Source: Clostridia bacterium
Lineage (GTDB): Bacteria; Bacillota; Clostridia; Oscillospirales; Acutalibacteraceae
Direction of reading: 5' to 3'
DNA length: 63,704 nt
Assembly: GCA_017938985.1 (NCBI GenBank)
Contig: JAGBAK010000057.1
Span: 1-63,704, forward strand
Positions 27,372-36,220 of the stretch are shown here, in pieces (the first letter of the stretch is position 1; each line of letters opens with the position of its first letter). A model generated the notes under the pieces. It was not told the DNA's origin, searched no databases, and saw only the letters and a program-made list of their open reading frames with translations. A program made the translations under genes and the position numbers.

Positions 27372-27827
27372 ATGGCAATCAGAAATATTGTAAAAATCGG
27401 TGACCCGATTCTTGCAAAAACATCACGAAAAGTAGAAAAATTTGATTCCCGTCTCTGGACGCTTCTTGACGATATGAAAGAGACGATGTACGCCGCAAAC
27501 GGTGTTGGTCTTGCTGCGGTTCAGGTGGGAATTTTAAGACGCGTTGTGGTTATTGACTGCGGCGACGGATATATTGAACTTATCAATCCTGAAATCGTCA
27601 AAAAGGAAGGCGAGCAGTTTGCGGAAGAAGGCTGTCTTTCTCTTCCCGGTGAGGTCGGTACAACCTGCAGACCTGCCACCGTCAGAGTTCAGGCACAGGA
27701 CAGAAACGGTAAATGGTGCGTTTATACGGGTGAAGAACTCAAAGCACGTTGCTTCTGCCATGAAATCGACCACCTTGACGGCATTGTTTTCACACAGCGT
27801 GTTATCAAAAAGGAGAATGCTCAATGA
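27372..27827 (+). CDS. def: Peptide deformylase
   Basis: Removes the N-formyl group from new proteins. The 151-residue protein has the three family motifs: GVGLAAVQVG (about 44), EEGCLSLPG (about 91, metal Cys) and CHEIDHLDG (about 133, the HExxH metal site). It is at the short end of type 1 deformylases. GAAAGGTGAA precedes the ATG. Its stop overlaps the fmt start, coupling deformylase to formyltransferase. Confidence 0.97.
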   Translation: MAIRNIVKIGDPILAKTSRKVEKFDSRLWTLLDDMKETMYAANGVGLAAVQVGILRRVVVIDCGDGYIELINPEIVKKEGEQFAEEGCLSLPGEVGTTCRPATVRVQAQDRNGKWCVYTGEELKARCFCHEIDHLDGIVFTQRVIKKENAQ

Positions 27828-28750
27828 GAATAGTTTTTATGGGCACACCCGAATTTGCGGTGCCTTGCCTTCAAAAGCTTATTGACTGCGGGCACGAGGT
27901 AACGGGCGTTTTTACTCAGCCCGATAAACCGCAGGGCAGAAAAATGGTGCTTACTCCGCCGCCCGTAAAAGTGCTTGCGCTCGAAACCGGAATCAAGGTT
28001 TATCAGCCAACAAAAATGCGTGACGGAACGGCATTGGAAATGCTCAAAGAAGCTGATCCCGAGCTGGTTATTGTTGTTGCTTACGGTAAAATTCTTCCCA
28101 AAGAAATTCTTGATTTTCCCAAATACGGCTGCATAAACATCCACGCATCTCTGCTTCCTGAATTAAGAGGTGCAGCACCCATTCAGTGGTCTGTTATAAA
28201 CGGCTGCGAAAAAACAGGTGTAACCTCAATGCAGATGGATGAAGGTCTTGACACAGGCGATATGCTGATCAAAGCCGAGGTTGAAATCGGCATAAACGAA
28301 ACGGCAGGCGAGCTTCACGATAAGCTTTCTGCTCTCGGAGCAGACGTGCTTGAAAAAACAATTGCGGCACTGCTCAAGGGAGAGCTTGCTCCCGAAAAGC
28401 AGAATCACGATTTGTTTACCTATGCGCCGATGCTTTCAAAAGAATTGTCACCTATTGACTGGAATTGCAGCGCAAAGGAAGTTCACAATAAAATCAGAGG
28501 GCTTTCACCCTGGCCTTCGGCAAATGCAATCCTCGGCGGCAAAAAGGTGAAAATTCATAAATCGGTTCTCGCTCCCGAAAAGGGAACAAAGGCAGGCGAA
28601 ATTGTGGCTTCGGATAAACGCCTTGTTGTTGCCTGCGGTGATTTGAATTGCATTGAAATACTTGAGCTTCAGGCTGAAGGCAAAAAATCAATGAATGCGG
28701 CTGATTATCTGAGGGGTAACGCTGTTGCGGCAGGAACGTTTATGGAATAG
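27824..28750 (+). CDS. fmt: Methionyl-tRNA formyltransferase
   Basis: Formylates Met-tRNA for initiation using 10-formyl-THF. The 308 residues include the N-terminal MRIVFMGTPEFAVP, the catalytic region HASLLPELRGAAPIQWSV (about 110) and QMDEGLDTGDM, and the C-terminal domain with ISPWPSA-type GLSPWPSANA. It ends in TAG, which shows TAG is a functional stop in this genome. The formyl donor would be supplied by the fhs product encoded at 44.9 kb. Confidence 0.97.
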   Translation: MRIVFMGTPEFAVPCLQKLIDCGHEVTGVFTQPDKPQGRKMVLTPPPVKVLALETGIKVYQPTKMRDGTALEMLKEADPELVIVVAYGKILPKEILDFPKYGCINIHASLLPELRGAAPIQWSVINGCEKTGVTSMQMDEGLDTGDMLIKAEVEIGINETAGELHDKLSALGADVLEKTIAALLKGELAPEKQNHDLFTYAPMLSKELSPIDWNCSAKEVHNKIRGLSPWPSANAILGGKKVKIHKSVLAPEKGTKAGEIVASDKRLVVACGDLNCIEILELQAEGKKSMNAADYLRGNAVAAGTFME

Positions 28751-28768
28751 TGTGAAAGGAGTCGCAAA

Positions 28769-29479
28769 ATGTATTTTCCTTACTTTTTTATTGATTATTG
28801 GTATATAGTTCTTGTGGTGCCTGCAATGATTATTGCAGCGTGGGCACAGTATAAGGTTAAATCTACTTTTAACAAATATTCAAAAGTGCCGAACAGCAGA
28901 AGAGTTACGGGTGCTTATGCGGCACAGGCAATTCTCAGCTATTACGGAATCACGAACGTCAGAATTGAGCGTGTCAACGGTAAGCTTACCGACCATTTTG
29001 ACCCGCGCACAAACGTTATAAGACTTTCTGATGAGGTTTATAACAGCACAAGCGTTGCGGCAATCGGTGTTGCTTGCCACGAAGCAGGTCACGCTGCTCA
29101 GCACGCTGAAGGATATGCACCCATAAGAATCAGAAATTCGATTCTTCCCGTGTGCAACATTGGTTCAACTCTTGGTGTACCGCTTGCTCTTATAGGTCTT
29201 TTTATGGGCGCAGAGCCGATAATTTATCTTGGTATTGCTCTTTATGCAGGTATTTTTATTTTCCACCTTGCAACTCTGCCTGTTGAGCTGAATGCAAGCC
29301 GCAGAGCAATTTCTGTTATTGATGCAACAGACCTGCTTTATGATGACGAAATAGGCGGTGCAAAAAAAGTTCTTTCAGCGGCAGCGATGACGTACGTTGC
29401 ATCAATGCTTGTTGCTCTTGCAAACGTTTTGCGCTTTGCTTTAAGAATTCTTGCTATGAATAACAGGCGCAGAGATTGA
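28769..29479 (+). CDS. Zinc metallopeptidase, YugP-like membrane protein
   Basis: A 236-residue membrane protein with an N-terminal helix (about 8-28), the zinc-protease motif ACHEAGHAAQHAEG (about 93-106) and two further hydrophobic stretches (about 130-175 and 205-225). The family (neutral zinc metallopeptidase, DUF2173-type YugP) is common in Firmicutes with no defined substrate. It regularly occurs between fmt and rsmB in Clostridia, as here. AAAGGAG precedes the ATG. Confidence 0.92.
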   Translation: MYFPYFFIDYWYIVLVVPAMIIAAWAQYKVKSTFNKYSKVPNSRRVTGAYAAQAILSYYGITNVRIERVNGKLTDHFDPRTNVIRLSDEVYNSTSVAAIGVACHEAGHAAQHAEGYAPIRIRNSILPVCNIGSTLGVPLALIGLFMGAEPIIYLGIALYAGIFIFHLATLPVELNASRRAISVIDATDLLYDDEIGGAKKVLSAAAMTYVASMLVALANVLRFALRILAMNNRRRD

Positions 29480-29501
29480 CCCCGAAAGGATGTTTTGACA
29501 T

Positions 29502-30836
29502 ATGAAAAGTGCAAGGCAGGCGGCGTTTGAAGCTTTGCTTAAAATACAAAAAGAAGGCGCTTATTCCAACCTGGTTGTTGATGCAACGTTAAAAGAAAAC
29601 GAGCATTTTGACGAAAGAGATAAAGCTTTCTTTTCAAACCTTGTCTACGGTACGCTGGACAGGCTGATTCTGATTGATTATAACCTCAGTATGTATCTTA
29701 ACCAGCCTGTGCGTAAGCTCAAGCCTGAGCTTCACACAATCCTCAGGCTCGGTACATATCAGCTTTTGTTTCTTGATAAAGTCCCTTCAAGGGCGGCGGT
29801 TAATGAAAGCGTAAATCTTGCAAAGGTAAACAAATCAGCTTTTGCGGCGTCGCTTGTAAATGCGGTGCTTCGCAGAGTGGCGGATAACGGACTCAAGCTT
29901 CCCGAGGGTTCGGAAAATGACCCCGATTACCTGGCAATCAAATATTCCTGCCCTGAGTGGCTGATTTCAATGTGGATTGAAGCCTATGGATTTGATAACG
30001 CAATTGCTCTTGCCGAAAAAGCACTTGAAGCGGCACCCGTTGTTGTTAAAGTAAACACGCTTAAAACAACGGTTGACGACCTTATCTGGAAGCTTGCCGA
30101 AGAAGGCGTTGTTGCAGAAAAGTCAACAAAATTCCCTGATTCCCTTGTGCTTAACAACACTGGAGCGGTTGAAGAATTGCTTGCTTATCAGGAAGGTCTT
30201 TTCCACGCACAGGATTTTGCATCGCAGATTTGCTGCAAGGCTCTTGATGCAAAACCCGGCGAAACAGTGTTTGACCTTTGCTCTGCACCGGGCGGTAAAG
30301 CCTTTACCATTGCGCAGTCAATGCAGAACACAGGCTGCGTCAGAGCTTTTGACATATATCAGTCAAGAGTTGAGCTTATCAAAAACGGTGCAAAAAGGCT
30401 TGGTCTTGATAACGTTTACACCTATCTTTCCGATGCAACCATTTTTAATGAAAACTACGGTATGGCTGACAGAGTGCTTTGTGACGTTCCTTGTTCGGGT
30501 CTCGGCATAATAAGACGCAAGCCGGAAATCCGTTTCAAAAAATCAGCCGAAATCGATAATTTGCCGGAAATTCAGTACAGCATTCTTTGTAACGCTACAA
30601 AATATTTAAAAGACGGCGGCAGACTTGTTTATTCAACCTGCACGCTTAATCCCAAAGAAAACGATGAGATTTGCAACAGGTTCCTCGAAGAGCATCCTGA
30701 ATTTGAGGCGGTCAAGGTTTTACCCGAGCTTCGCAGATACAGCGAAAACGATAAGTACCTTACCCTTATGCCCCATATTCATTCAACCGACGGATTCTTT
30801 GTTGCGGTTTTCCAAAAAAACGGAGGAAATAAATGA
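29502..30836 (+). CDS. rsmB: 16S rRNA (cytosine(967)-C(5))-methyltransferase
   Basis: The 444-residue RNA m5C methyltransferase. The N-terminal NusB-like domain (1-140) has RQAAFEALLKIQKEGAYSN. The SAM-dependent domain shows LCSAPGGKAFTIAQ (about 263), DVPCSGLGIIRRKPEIRF with one catalytic Cys (about 327) and STCTLNPKENDEI with the second (about 382). Its stop overlaps the rlmN ATG. Confidence 0.95.
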   Translation: MKSARQAAFEALLKIQKEGAYSNLVVDATLKENEHFDERDKAFFSNLVYGTLDRLILIDYNLSMYLNQPVRKLKPELHTILRLGTYQLLFLDKVPSRAAVNESVNLAKVNKSAFAASLVNAVLRRVADNGLKLPEGSENDPDYLAIKYSCPEWLISMWIEAYGFDNAIALAEKALEAAPVVVKVNTLKTTVDDLIWKLAEEGVVAEKSTKFPDSLVLNNTGAVEELLAYQEGLFHAQDFASQICCKALDAKPGETVFDLCSAPGGKAFTIAQSMQNTGCVRAFDIYQSRVELIKNGAKRLGLDNVYTYLSDATIFNENYGMADRVLCDVPCSGLGIIRRKPEIRFKKSAEIDNLPEIQYSILCNATKYLKDGGRLVYSTCTLNPKENDEICNRFLEEHPEFEAVKVLPELRRYSENDKYLTLMPHIHSTDGFFVAVFQKNGGNK

Positions 30837-31888
30837 GCAGAGATATTTTATCAATGACCTTTGAAGAGCTCTCGCAGGCTTTTTCTGCCGAGGGCATTCA
30901 AGGCTTTCGCTCAAAGCAGGTTTATGAGTGGCTTCACCGCCACCTTGCGCTGAGCTATGATGAAATGACAAATCTGCCAAAAGCATTGCGTGAAGAGCTT
31001 AAAGAAAAATTCCCGATTAAAGCAGGAACAATTGTTAAAAAACAGGTTTCAAAAGCAGACGGAACAGTCAAGCTTCTTTTTGAAATGCAGGATGGCGACT
31101 ATATTGAAAGTGTGGTTATGAAATATAAGTACGGCTACACTATATGTGTTTCGTCGCAAATCGGCTGTAAAATGGGTTGTGCATTCTGCGCTTCAACTCT
31201 CGGCGGTTTTAAAAGAAGCCTGTCGGCGGGTGAAATTCTTTCGCAGGTTTATGCGGCACAAAAAGAAATAGGTGAGCGTATTTCGCATATTGTTCTTATG
31301 GGAATGGGTGAGCCGCTTGATAACTATGATAACGTTATGCGATTCATAACGCTGGTTACAAACGAAAAAGGACTCAACCTATCAATGCGTAACATTTCGC
31401 TATCCACCTGCGGAATCGTTCCTAAAATTCAGGATTTGCTTAATAAAAAGCTCCAGCTTACTTTATCAATTTCACTGCACGCTCCGAACAACGAGCTGCG
31501 TGACAAAATAATGCCCGTCAATCATAAATACAAAATCGATGAGCTTCTTGCAATGTGCAGAAGATATGCGGGCGAAACGTCAAGGCGTATTTCATTTGAA
31601 TATGCAATGCTTTCGGGCGTCAACGATTCCGATGAATGTGCCCTGACACTTGCTTCAAAGCTTAAAGGAATGCTTTGCCACGTTAACCTGATTCCCGTTA
31701 ATGAGGTCAAGGAAAGTCCGTTTAAGCCAAGCAGTCCCGAAAGGGTTGAGCGGTTTGTTTCAATTCTTTCAAAACACGGCATCAATGCCACGGTACGCCG
31801 CAAACTCGGCTCCGATATTGATGCATCATGCGGTCAGTTAAGACGCAAAGAAAAAGAAAAAAACTCAGAAAGGGAGGGAGCGGAATGA
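30833..31888 (+). CDS. rlmN: 23S rRNA/tRNA adenosine(2503)-C2 methyltransferase, radical SAM
   Basis: Uses radical SAM chemistry to methylate A2503 of 23S rRNA and A37 of some tRNAs. The 351 residues include the cluster-binding motif CKMGCAFCAS (about 117), GMGEPLDNYDNV, and the conserved cysteine near the C-terminus in DIDASCGQLRRK. It overlaps rsmB at its start and prpC at its end, continuing the translationally coupled chain. Confidence 0.97.
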   Translation: MSRDILSMTFEELSQAFSAEGIQGFRSKQVYEWLHRHLALSYDEMTNLPKALREELKEKFPIKAGTIVKKQVSKADGTVKLLFEMQDGDYIESVVMKYKYGYTICVSSQIGCKMGCAFCASTLGGFKRSLSAGEILSQVYAAQKEIGERISHIVLMGMGEPLDNYDNVMRFITLVTNEKGLNLSMRNISLSTCGIVPKIQDLLNKKLQLTLSISLHAPNNELRDKIMPVNHKYKIDELLAMCRRYAGETSRRISFEYAMLSGVNDSDECALTLASKLKGMLCHVNLIPVNEVKESPFKPSSPERVERFVSILSKHGINATVRRKLGSDIDASCGQLRRKEKEKNSEREGAE

Positions 31889-32613
31889 AATTTGTTGCAA
31901 GAACGGACAAAGGCTGTGTCCGTGACAACAATCAGGATTCCTATACCGGCGGCGAGCTCACGGGCGGCGCAGCGTTTGCCGTTGTTTGCGACGGTATGGG
32001 CGGCGCAGCAGAAGGCGCGTTTGCAAGCTCCGAAGCGGTTAAGATTATCCGCGAAAAAATATGCAGCGGTTATAAGAACGGAATGAGTGATATATCAATC
32101 AAGGCTTTGCTTGTTTCAGCTCTTGAAAACGCCAACAAGCATATTTATATGATTTCTCTTACTGATGAAAAATATTACGGCATGGGAACAACTGCGGTTG
32201 TTGTGCTGGCAACAGATTCTTATATTTATGTTGCTCACGCAGGCGACAGCAGAGTTTATATCATTGCCGACGGTGAGGCACTTCAGCTTACCCGTGACCA
32301 CTCGGTTGTTCAAAGAATGCTTGAAAACGGCGAGATTACTCCCGATGAGGTCGAAAACCATCCCAAAAAACATATCATCACCCGTGCAATCGGGGTTGAC
32401 AGCGAAATTAAGGTTGATTTTTGCCAGGAAAGCTTTGATGACGGTTCGCTAATTTTACTGTGTTCCGACGGTTTGACCAACTATGCAAAATCAACTGATC
32501 TTGTTGAACTGACCGGTGACGGAAAATATTTTGAATATGCCGACAGGCTCGTTAATCTTGCGTTGGAAAACGGCGGCGGCGATAACGTTACGGTTGTTAC
32601 GCTTGCTAAATAA
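31885..32613 (+). CDS. prpC: PP2C-family serine/threonine phosphatase
   Basis: Removes phosphates placed by PrkC. The 242-residue protein has the metal-binding signatures ARTDKGCVRDNNQDS, VVCDGMGGAAEG, GDSRVYII, LLCSDGLTN and GGDNVTVV. The ATG at 31885 overlaps the rlmN stop and GGGAGGGAG is close upstream. The prpC-prkC-rsgA order is conserved in Firmicutes. Confidence 0.96.
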   Translation: MKFVARTDKGCVRDNNQDSYTGGELTGGAAFAVVCDGMGGAAEGAFASSEAVKIIREKICSGYKNGMSDISIKALLVSALENANKHIYMISLTDEKYYGMGTTAVVVLATDSYIYVAHAGDSRVYIIADGEALQLTRDHSVVQRMLENGEITPDEVENHPKKHIITRAIGVDSEIKVDFCQESFDDGSLILLCSDGLTNYAKSTDLVELTGDGKYFEYADRLVNLALENGGGDNVTVVTLAK

Positions 32614-32649
32614 TTTTTTATAACAGACATATTCGAAAGGAATGTTTAT

Positions 32650-34902
32650 ATGGATAATTATACCGGTAAAAGGCTTGACGGACGCTATGAAATTCAAGAG
32701 GTAATCGGCGTTGGCGGTATGGCGGTTGTTTATAAAGCCTACGATAATATCGATGACAGAATTGTTGCCGTTAAAATTCTTAAGGATGAATACCTTGCAA
32801 ACGAGGAATTCCGCCGCAGATTCAAAAACGAATCCAAGGCAATTGCGGTTTTGTCTCATCCGAACATAGTTAAGGTTTTCAACGTCAGCTACGGTGACAG
32901 ACTCCAGTATATTGTTATGGAGTACGTTGAAGGAATTACGCTCAAAGAATACATCGAGCAGCAGGGCAAGCTTGGCATCAAAGAAACCGTTCACTTTACA
33001 ATGCAGATTCTTCGTGCTCTTCAGCACGCTCACGATAAGGGCATTGTTCACCGTGACATCAAGCCGCAGAACATTATGCTGCTTTCAAACGGCAATATTA
33101 AGGTGACGGATTTCGGCATTGCCCGTTTCAGCTACAGTGACACAAAAACAATGACCGACAGCGCAATCGGTTCGGTTCACTATATCAGCCCCGAGCAGGC
33201 AAGAGGCGGCGCAACCGATGACAGAGCGGACATCTATTCCGTTGGCGTTGTAATGTATGAAATGCTTACGGGTCAGGTGCCTTTCCAGTCAGACAACTCA
33301 GTTTCCGTTGCACTTATGCAGCTTCAGAATGAAGCAAAAAAACCCAGAGAGCTTAACAACAATATTCCTGTTGGACTTGAGCAGATTGTTATTCACGCCA
33401 TGCGTAAAAACGCAAGAGAAAGATACCAGTCTGCCGCAGAAATGCTTCTTGACATTGAAGAGTTCAAGCGCAACCCCACAATCAGATTCCAGAAGGATTA
33501 TTTTGTTGATAACGATCCCACAAAGTACGTCAACAAAAAGCCTGATATCCCCAAAACTGTTGTTGCACCTCCCGTTGTACCTCCTGCAGCACCGCCTGTT
33601 GAACCGGGATTCGGTCTTGAGGACGATGAAGACGACGATCAGTCCGGCACAGGCAGCAGAGTCGGCGCAATTGTAATCGGTGTACTTGTGGGTCTTGTGC
33701 TTACGCTTGTTATTTCTATTGCTGTTCTCTGGATTTTCAAACCGCACGTCATTGATTCTCTTCCCATAATCAACGGCATTTTCAAAGCGCAGAACCAGAC
33801 GGTTGAAAATTTTGTTGATAAAGAATGCGATAAGATTATTAATGACAGCAAATATACAAACTATTATGAATTTGTTATTGTTGAGCAGCCGAAGTCGGAT
33901 TACGAAAACGGCAAAGTCTTTGCCCAGAGTCCCGAACCCGACAGTCCCCGCAAAGCGGACGAAATCGTAAAAGTAACACTTTACGTTGCCAATAACAATA
34001 AAAAGGTTATCGTTCCCGACCTTGAAGAAGAAAACTGGGAACAGGCACAGCGTATTCTTGAAGATATGGGATTCAAGGTTTCTCTTATTCCTGATATCGA
34101 CCTCCATTATGCAAACGGCACTGTTATCAAAACTGAGCCTTCGGGCGGCAGCGAGGTGGCAGAGGGTTCAAAGATTATGCTTTATTATGCAAAAGAACCT
34201 ACAAAGGTTCCGGTTGCAGACGTAATGGATATGGATGTCGAAACTGCAAAAGAGCTTATTTTATCGCAGGGACTCAAGCCGAATGTTGTTGAAGAAGAAA
34301 GCGATAAAAAGCAGGGCACGGTTATAGGTCAGTCACCTGAAAGCGGCGAACCGGTTCTTCAGGGCCAGGAGGTAACGCTTACCGTAAGCAGCGGTGTTCC
34401 GCCTTCAGCAGAAGCAACAATTACCTTCAACCTGCCTTCAAAGGGCACCAAAGGTACTCTTGAGGTTTATATAAGCAGTGAACTTGTCAAAGAGGCAACC
34501 CTGCTTCTTGACGGCAGTTCATATGACCTTAAAGTAACAGGCAGCGGCGAAAGCAAGCTTGTTAAGATTAGATTTGATAACAGAGATTATTATTCCTGCA
34601 TTGTCAACTTCAATTCAAATCCGCCCACAGTAACAAGCGGTTCTTATGCAAGCCTTATCAGCGGCAGCTCAGGCAGAATGCCCAGCGTTGTTGGCTTGGA
34701 TAAGGATACGGCGGTCAAAAGACTCAATGATGCAGGCTTCTGGAATATTGAGTTCACATATACCGTGGTTTTAGACCCGACTCAGGAAGGCGTTATTCTT
34801 TCGCAGAACCCCGCAGCGCCCAACCAGAACACAATTATTATCCCCAGCTATTCGCATGACCAGAAAATCACTCTTGAAATAGCGATGACTGAAGGAGTAT
34901 GA
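32650..34902 (+). CDS. prkC: PASTA-domain serine/threonine protein kinase
   Basis: A 750-residue membrane kinase that senses cell-wall fragments. The kinase domain (1-275) has the glycine loop GVGGMAVVYKA, catalytic VAVKILKDEYL, HRDIKPQNIM and VTDFGIARF. A Pro-rich and acidic linker is followed by one membrane helix (about 338-365). The extracellular part has PASTA repeats around 385-450, 451-520, 521-585 and 676-748. Between the third and fourth lies a beta-rich block of about 90 residues (TITFNLPSKGTKGTLEV through CIVNFNSNPP) that is not PASTA-like. GAAAGGAATG precedes the start. By family it regulates growth, division and germination. Confidence 0.96.
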   Translation: MDNYTGKRLDGRYEIQEVIGVGGMAVVYKAYDNIDDRIVAVKILKDEYLANEEFRRRFKNESKAIAVLSHPNIVKVFNVSYGDRLQYIVMEYVEGITLKEYIEQQGKLGIKETVHFTMQILRALQHAHDKGIVHRDIKPQNIMLLSNGNIKVTDFGIARFSYSDTKTMTDSAIGSVHYISPEQARGGATDDRADIYSVGVVMYEMLTGQVPFQSDNSVSVALMQLQNEAKKPRELNNNIPVGLEQIVIHAMRKNARERYQSAAEMLLDIEEFKRNPTIRFQKDYFVDNDPTKYVNKKPDIPKTVVAPPVVPPAAPPVEPGFGLEDDEDDDQSGTGSRVGAIVIGVLVGLVLTLVISIAVLWIFKPHVIDSLPIINGIFKAQNQTVENFVDKECDKIINDSKYTNYYEFVIVEQPKSDYENGKVFAQSPEPDSPRKADEIVKVTLYVANNNKKVIVPDLEEENWEQAQRILEDMGFKVSLIPDIDLHYANGTVIKTEPSGGSEVAEGSKIMLYYAKEPTKVPVADVMDMDVETAKELILSQGLKPNVVEEESDKKQGTVIGQSPESGEPVLQGQEVTLTVSSGVPPSAEATITFNLPSKGTKGTLEVYISSELVKEATLLLDGSSYDLKVTGSGESKLVKIRFDNRDYYSCIVNFNSNPPTVTSGSYASLISGSSGRMPSVVGLDKDTAVKRLNDAGFWNIEFTYTVVLDPTQEGVILSQNPAAPNQNTIIIPSYSHDQKITLEIAMTEGV

Positions 34903-34904
34903 TT

Positions 34905-35825
34905 TTGAACAAACTTGACGGAATAATACTTAAAGGCATTGGCGGCTTCTATTATGTTGAAGCCGCCGGTGCGGTATATGAATGCAAGGCAAGGGGCGCT
35001 TTCAGAAAATCAGGCATAAAACCGCTTGCAGGCGACAGGGTTGAAATCAGCTTAAACGATAAGGCTGAGAATACCATTGACGTTATCAAAGAGAGAACAA
35101 GTCTTATGCTTCGTCCTCCCGTTGCCAACATCGACAGGCTGTTTATTGTTGCTTCGGCAAAAGAGCCAAACCCCGTTATGCTTATTATTGACCGTCTGAC
35201 CGCAATTGCTGTCAGCAGGGGAATTGAGCCGATTATAGTTTTCACAAAAAGTGACCTTGCTCCCGTTGATGAATATGTTGAGATTTATCGTAACGCCGGA
35301 ATCAGAACAATTTCCGTCTCTTCCGTAAGCGGTGACGGTGTTGAAGAAGTCAAGGCTGAACTGAAAAATCACATCAGCGCATTTTGCGGTAACAGCGGTG
35401 TAGGCAAGTCAACACTTCTGAATGCAATTGACCCGTCGCTCGGTCTTAAGACGGCTGAAATCAGCGATAAACTTGGCAGAGGCAGACATACGACACGCCA
35501 GAGCGAGCTTTTCAAGGTTGAGGGCGGCTACGTTGCCGATACGCCCGGATTTTCTTCTCTTGAGCTTGAAGAAACCGAGGTTATACTGAAAGACGATTTG
35601 CCTTATGCTTTTCCCGAATTTGAACAGTATATCGGAACGTGTAAATTCACGTCCTGTCTGCACGTCAAAGACAAGGGCTGCAGAATTATTGAGGCTGTTG
35701 AAAACGGAGAAATTCCCAAAAGCCGTCATGAGAGCTACTGCGTTATGATGGAGCAGGCAAAAGAAATTAAAGAATGGGAACTTGCAAAAATAAAGAATAA
35801 AAGTAACGAAAATCTTCGCCGTTGA
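34905..35825 (+). CDS. rsgA: Ribosome small subunit-dependent GTPase A
   Basis: A circularly permuted GTPase that acts in late 30S assembly. The OB domain is at 1-70, then G4 FTKSDLA, G1 GNSGVGKSTLLNAI (about 166), G3 DTPGFSS, and a C-terminal zinc knuckle with Cys and His in CKFTSCLHVKDKGC. I favour the TTG at 34905, 8 nt after GAAGGAG. An ATG at 34899 that overlaps the prkC stop is in frame but only 2 nt from that site. About 306 residues. Confidence 0.95.
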   Translation: MNKLDGIILKGIGGFYYVEAAGAVYECKARGAFRKSGIKPLAGDRVEISLNDKAENTIDVIKERTSLMLRPPVANIDRLFIVASAKEPNPVMLIIDRLTAIAVSRGIEPIIVFTKSDLAPVDEYVEIYRNAGIRTISVSSVSGDGVEEVKAELKNHISAFCGNSGVGKSTLLNAIDPSLGLKTAEISDKLGRGRHTTRQSELFKVEGGYVADTPGFSSLELEETEVILKDDLPYAFPEFEQYIGTCKFTSCLHVKDKGCRIIEAVENGEIPKSRHESYCVMMEQAKEIKEWELAKIKNKSNENLRR

Positions 35826-35889
35826 TTATACTGTAATGAGCAAAGGCTCAGGCTTATTGCTGCAAAACAGTATGATCGGCGGTGATTTT

Positions 35890-36033
35890 TTGAGATGCTG
35901 TGACCCGAGAAGCTCTGCTTGCATAGCGTTTGCTGCGGGTATGCTTGTTGCCGCTTTGTTCCCTTATACAATAGCGATTGTTGTTATTGCTGCCGTGCTG
36001 ATTATTGCGGGGCTGAGCCTTAGCAGATACTGA
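35890..36033 (+). CDS. Small one-helix membrane protein, unknown
   Basis: A short frame of 47 residues beginning with TTG at 35890, 5 nt after GGCGGTG. It encodes a Cys-rich N-terminus (MRCCDPRSSAC) and one or two hydrophobic segments (IAFAAGMLVAALF, TIAIVVIAAVLIIAGL). The same frame extends upstream to ATG 35872 or 35836, but neither has a ribosome site. It lies between rsgA and spoVM, where Bacillus has rpe and thiN. A sporulation-linked role is possible from context only. The whole 35826-36051 gap holds nothing else I can name. Confidence 0.5.
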   Translation: MRCCDPRSSACIAFAAGMLVAALFPYTIAIVVIAAVLIIAGLSLSRY

Positions 36034-36051
36034 CAGAAAGGGAGCTGACAT

Positions 36052-36141
36052 ATGAAAGTTGTTGTTGTGCGCAGTCCGAAAATCCTTCGGGGTATTCTTG
36101 GTCTGATGTTCGGAATAAAACGGCAGAAGGATATAACTTAA
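36052..36141 (+). CDS. spoVM: Stage V sporulation protein M
   Basis: A 29-residue peptide (MKVVVVRSPKILRGILGLMF and then GIKRQKDIT) that aligns end to end with the 26-residue SpoVM of Bacillus subtilis. Lys 2, Pro 9 and Lys 10, Gly 14, Ile 15, Met 19 and Gly 21 correspond, and the C-terminal basic cluster is kept. SpoVM is an amphipathic helix that recognises the positive curvature of the forespore and anchors SpoIVA for coat assembly. AAAGGGAG lies 7 nt before the ATG. Its position just after the prpC-prkC-rsgA run matches other Firmicutes. It is below normal gene-calling length limits. Confidence 0.9.
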   Translation: MKVVVVRSPKILRGILGLMFGIKRQKDIT

Positions 36142-36173
36142 CTTAAAATAAGGTTTTATAATAACATAAGAAA

Positions 36174-36209
36174 AACCCCTGACGGTTGATTTGAAAACCG
36201 TCAGGGGTT
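36174..36209 (-). terminator. Terminator between spoVM and carB-dapF
   Basis: A perfect 14-bp stem (36174-36187 with 36196-36209). On the minus strand it is followed by TTTTTCTT, so it ends the argF-carB-dapF transcript. On the plus strand there is no adjacent T-tract, though it may still stop transcription from spoVM. Confidence 0.85.
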
Positions 36210-36220
36210 AAATAGTTTTA

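Noticed and set aside
33298..34107. Minus-strand frame of 269 codons inside prkC
   Set aside because: Shadow of the PrkC linker and PASTA coding sequence; no recognisable domain or ribosome site.
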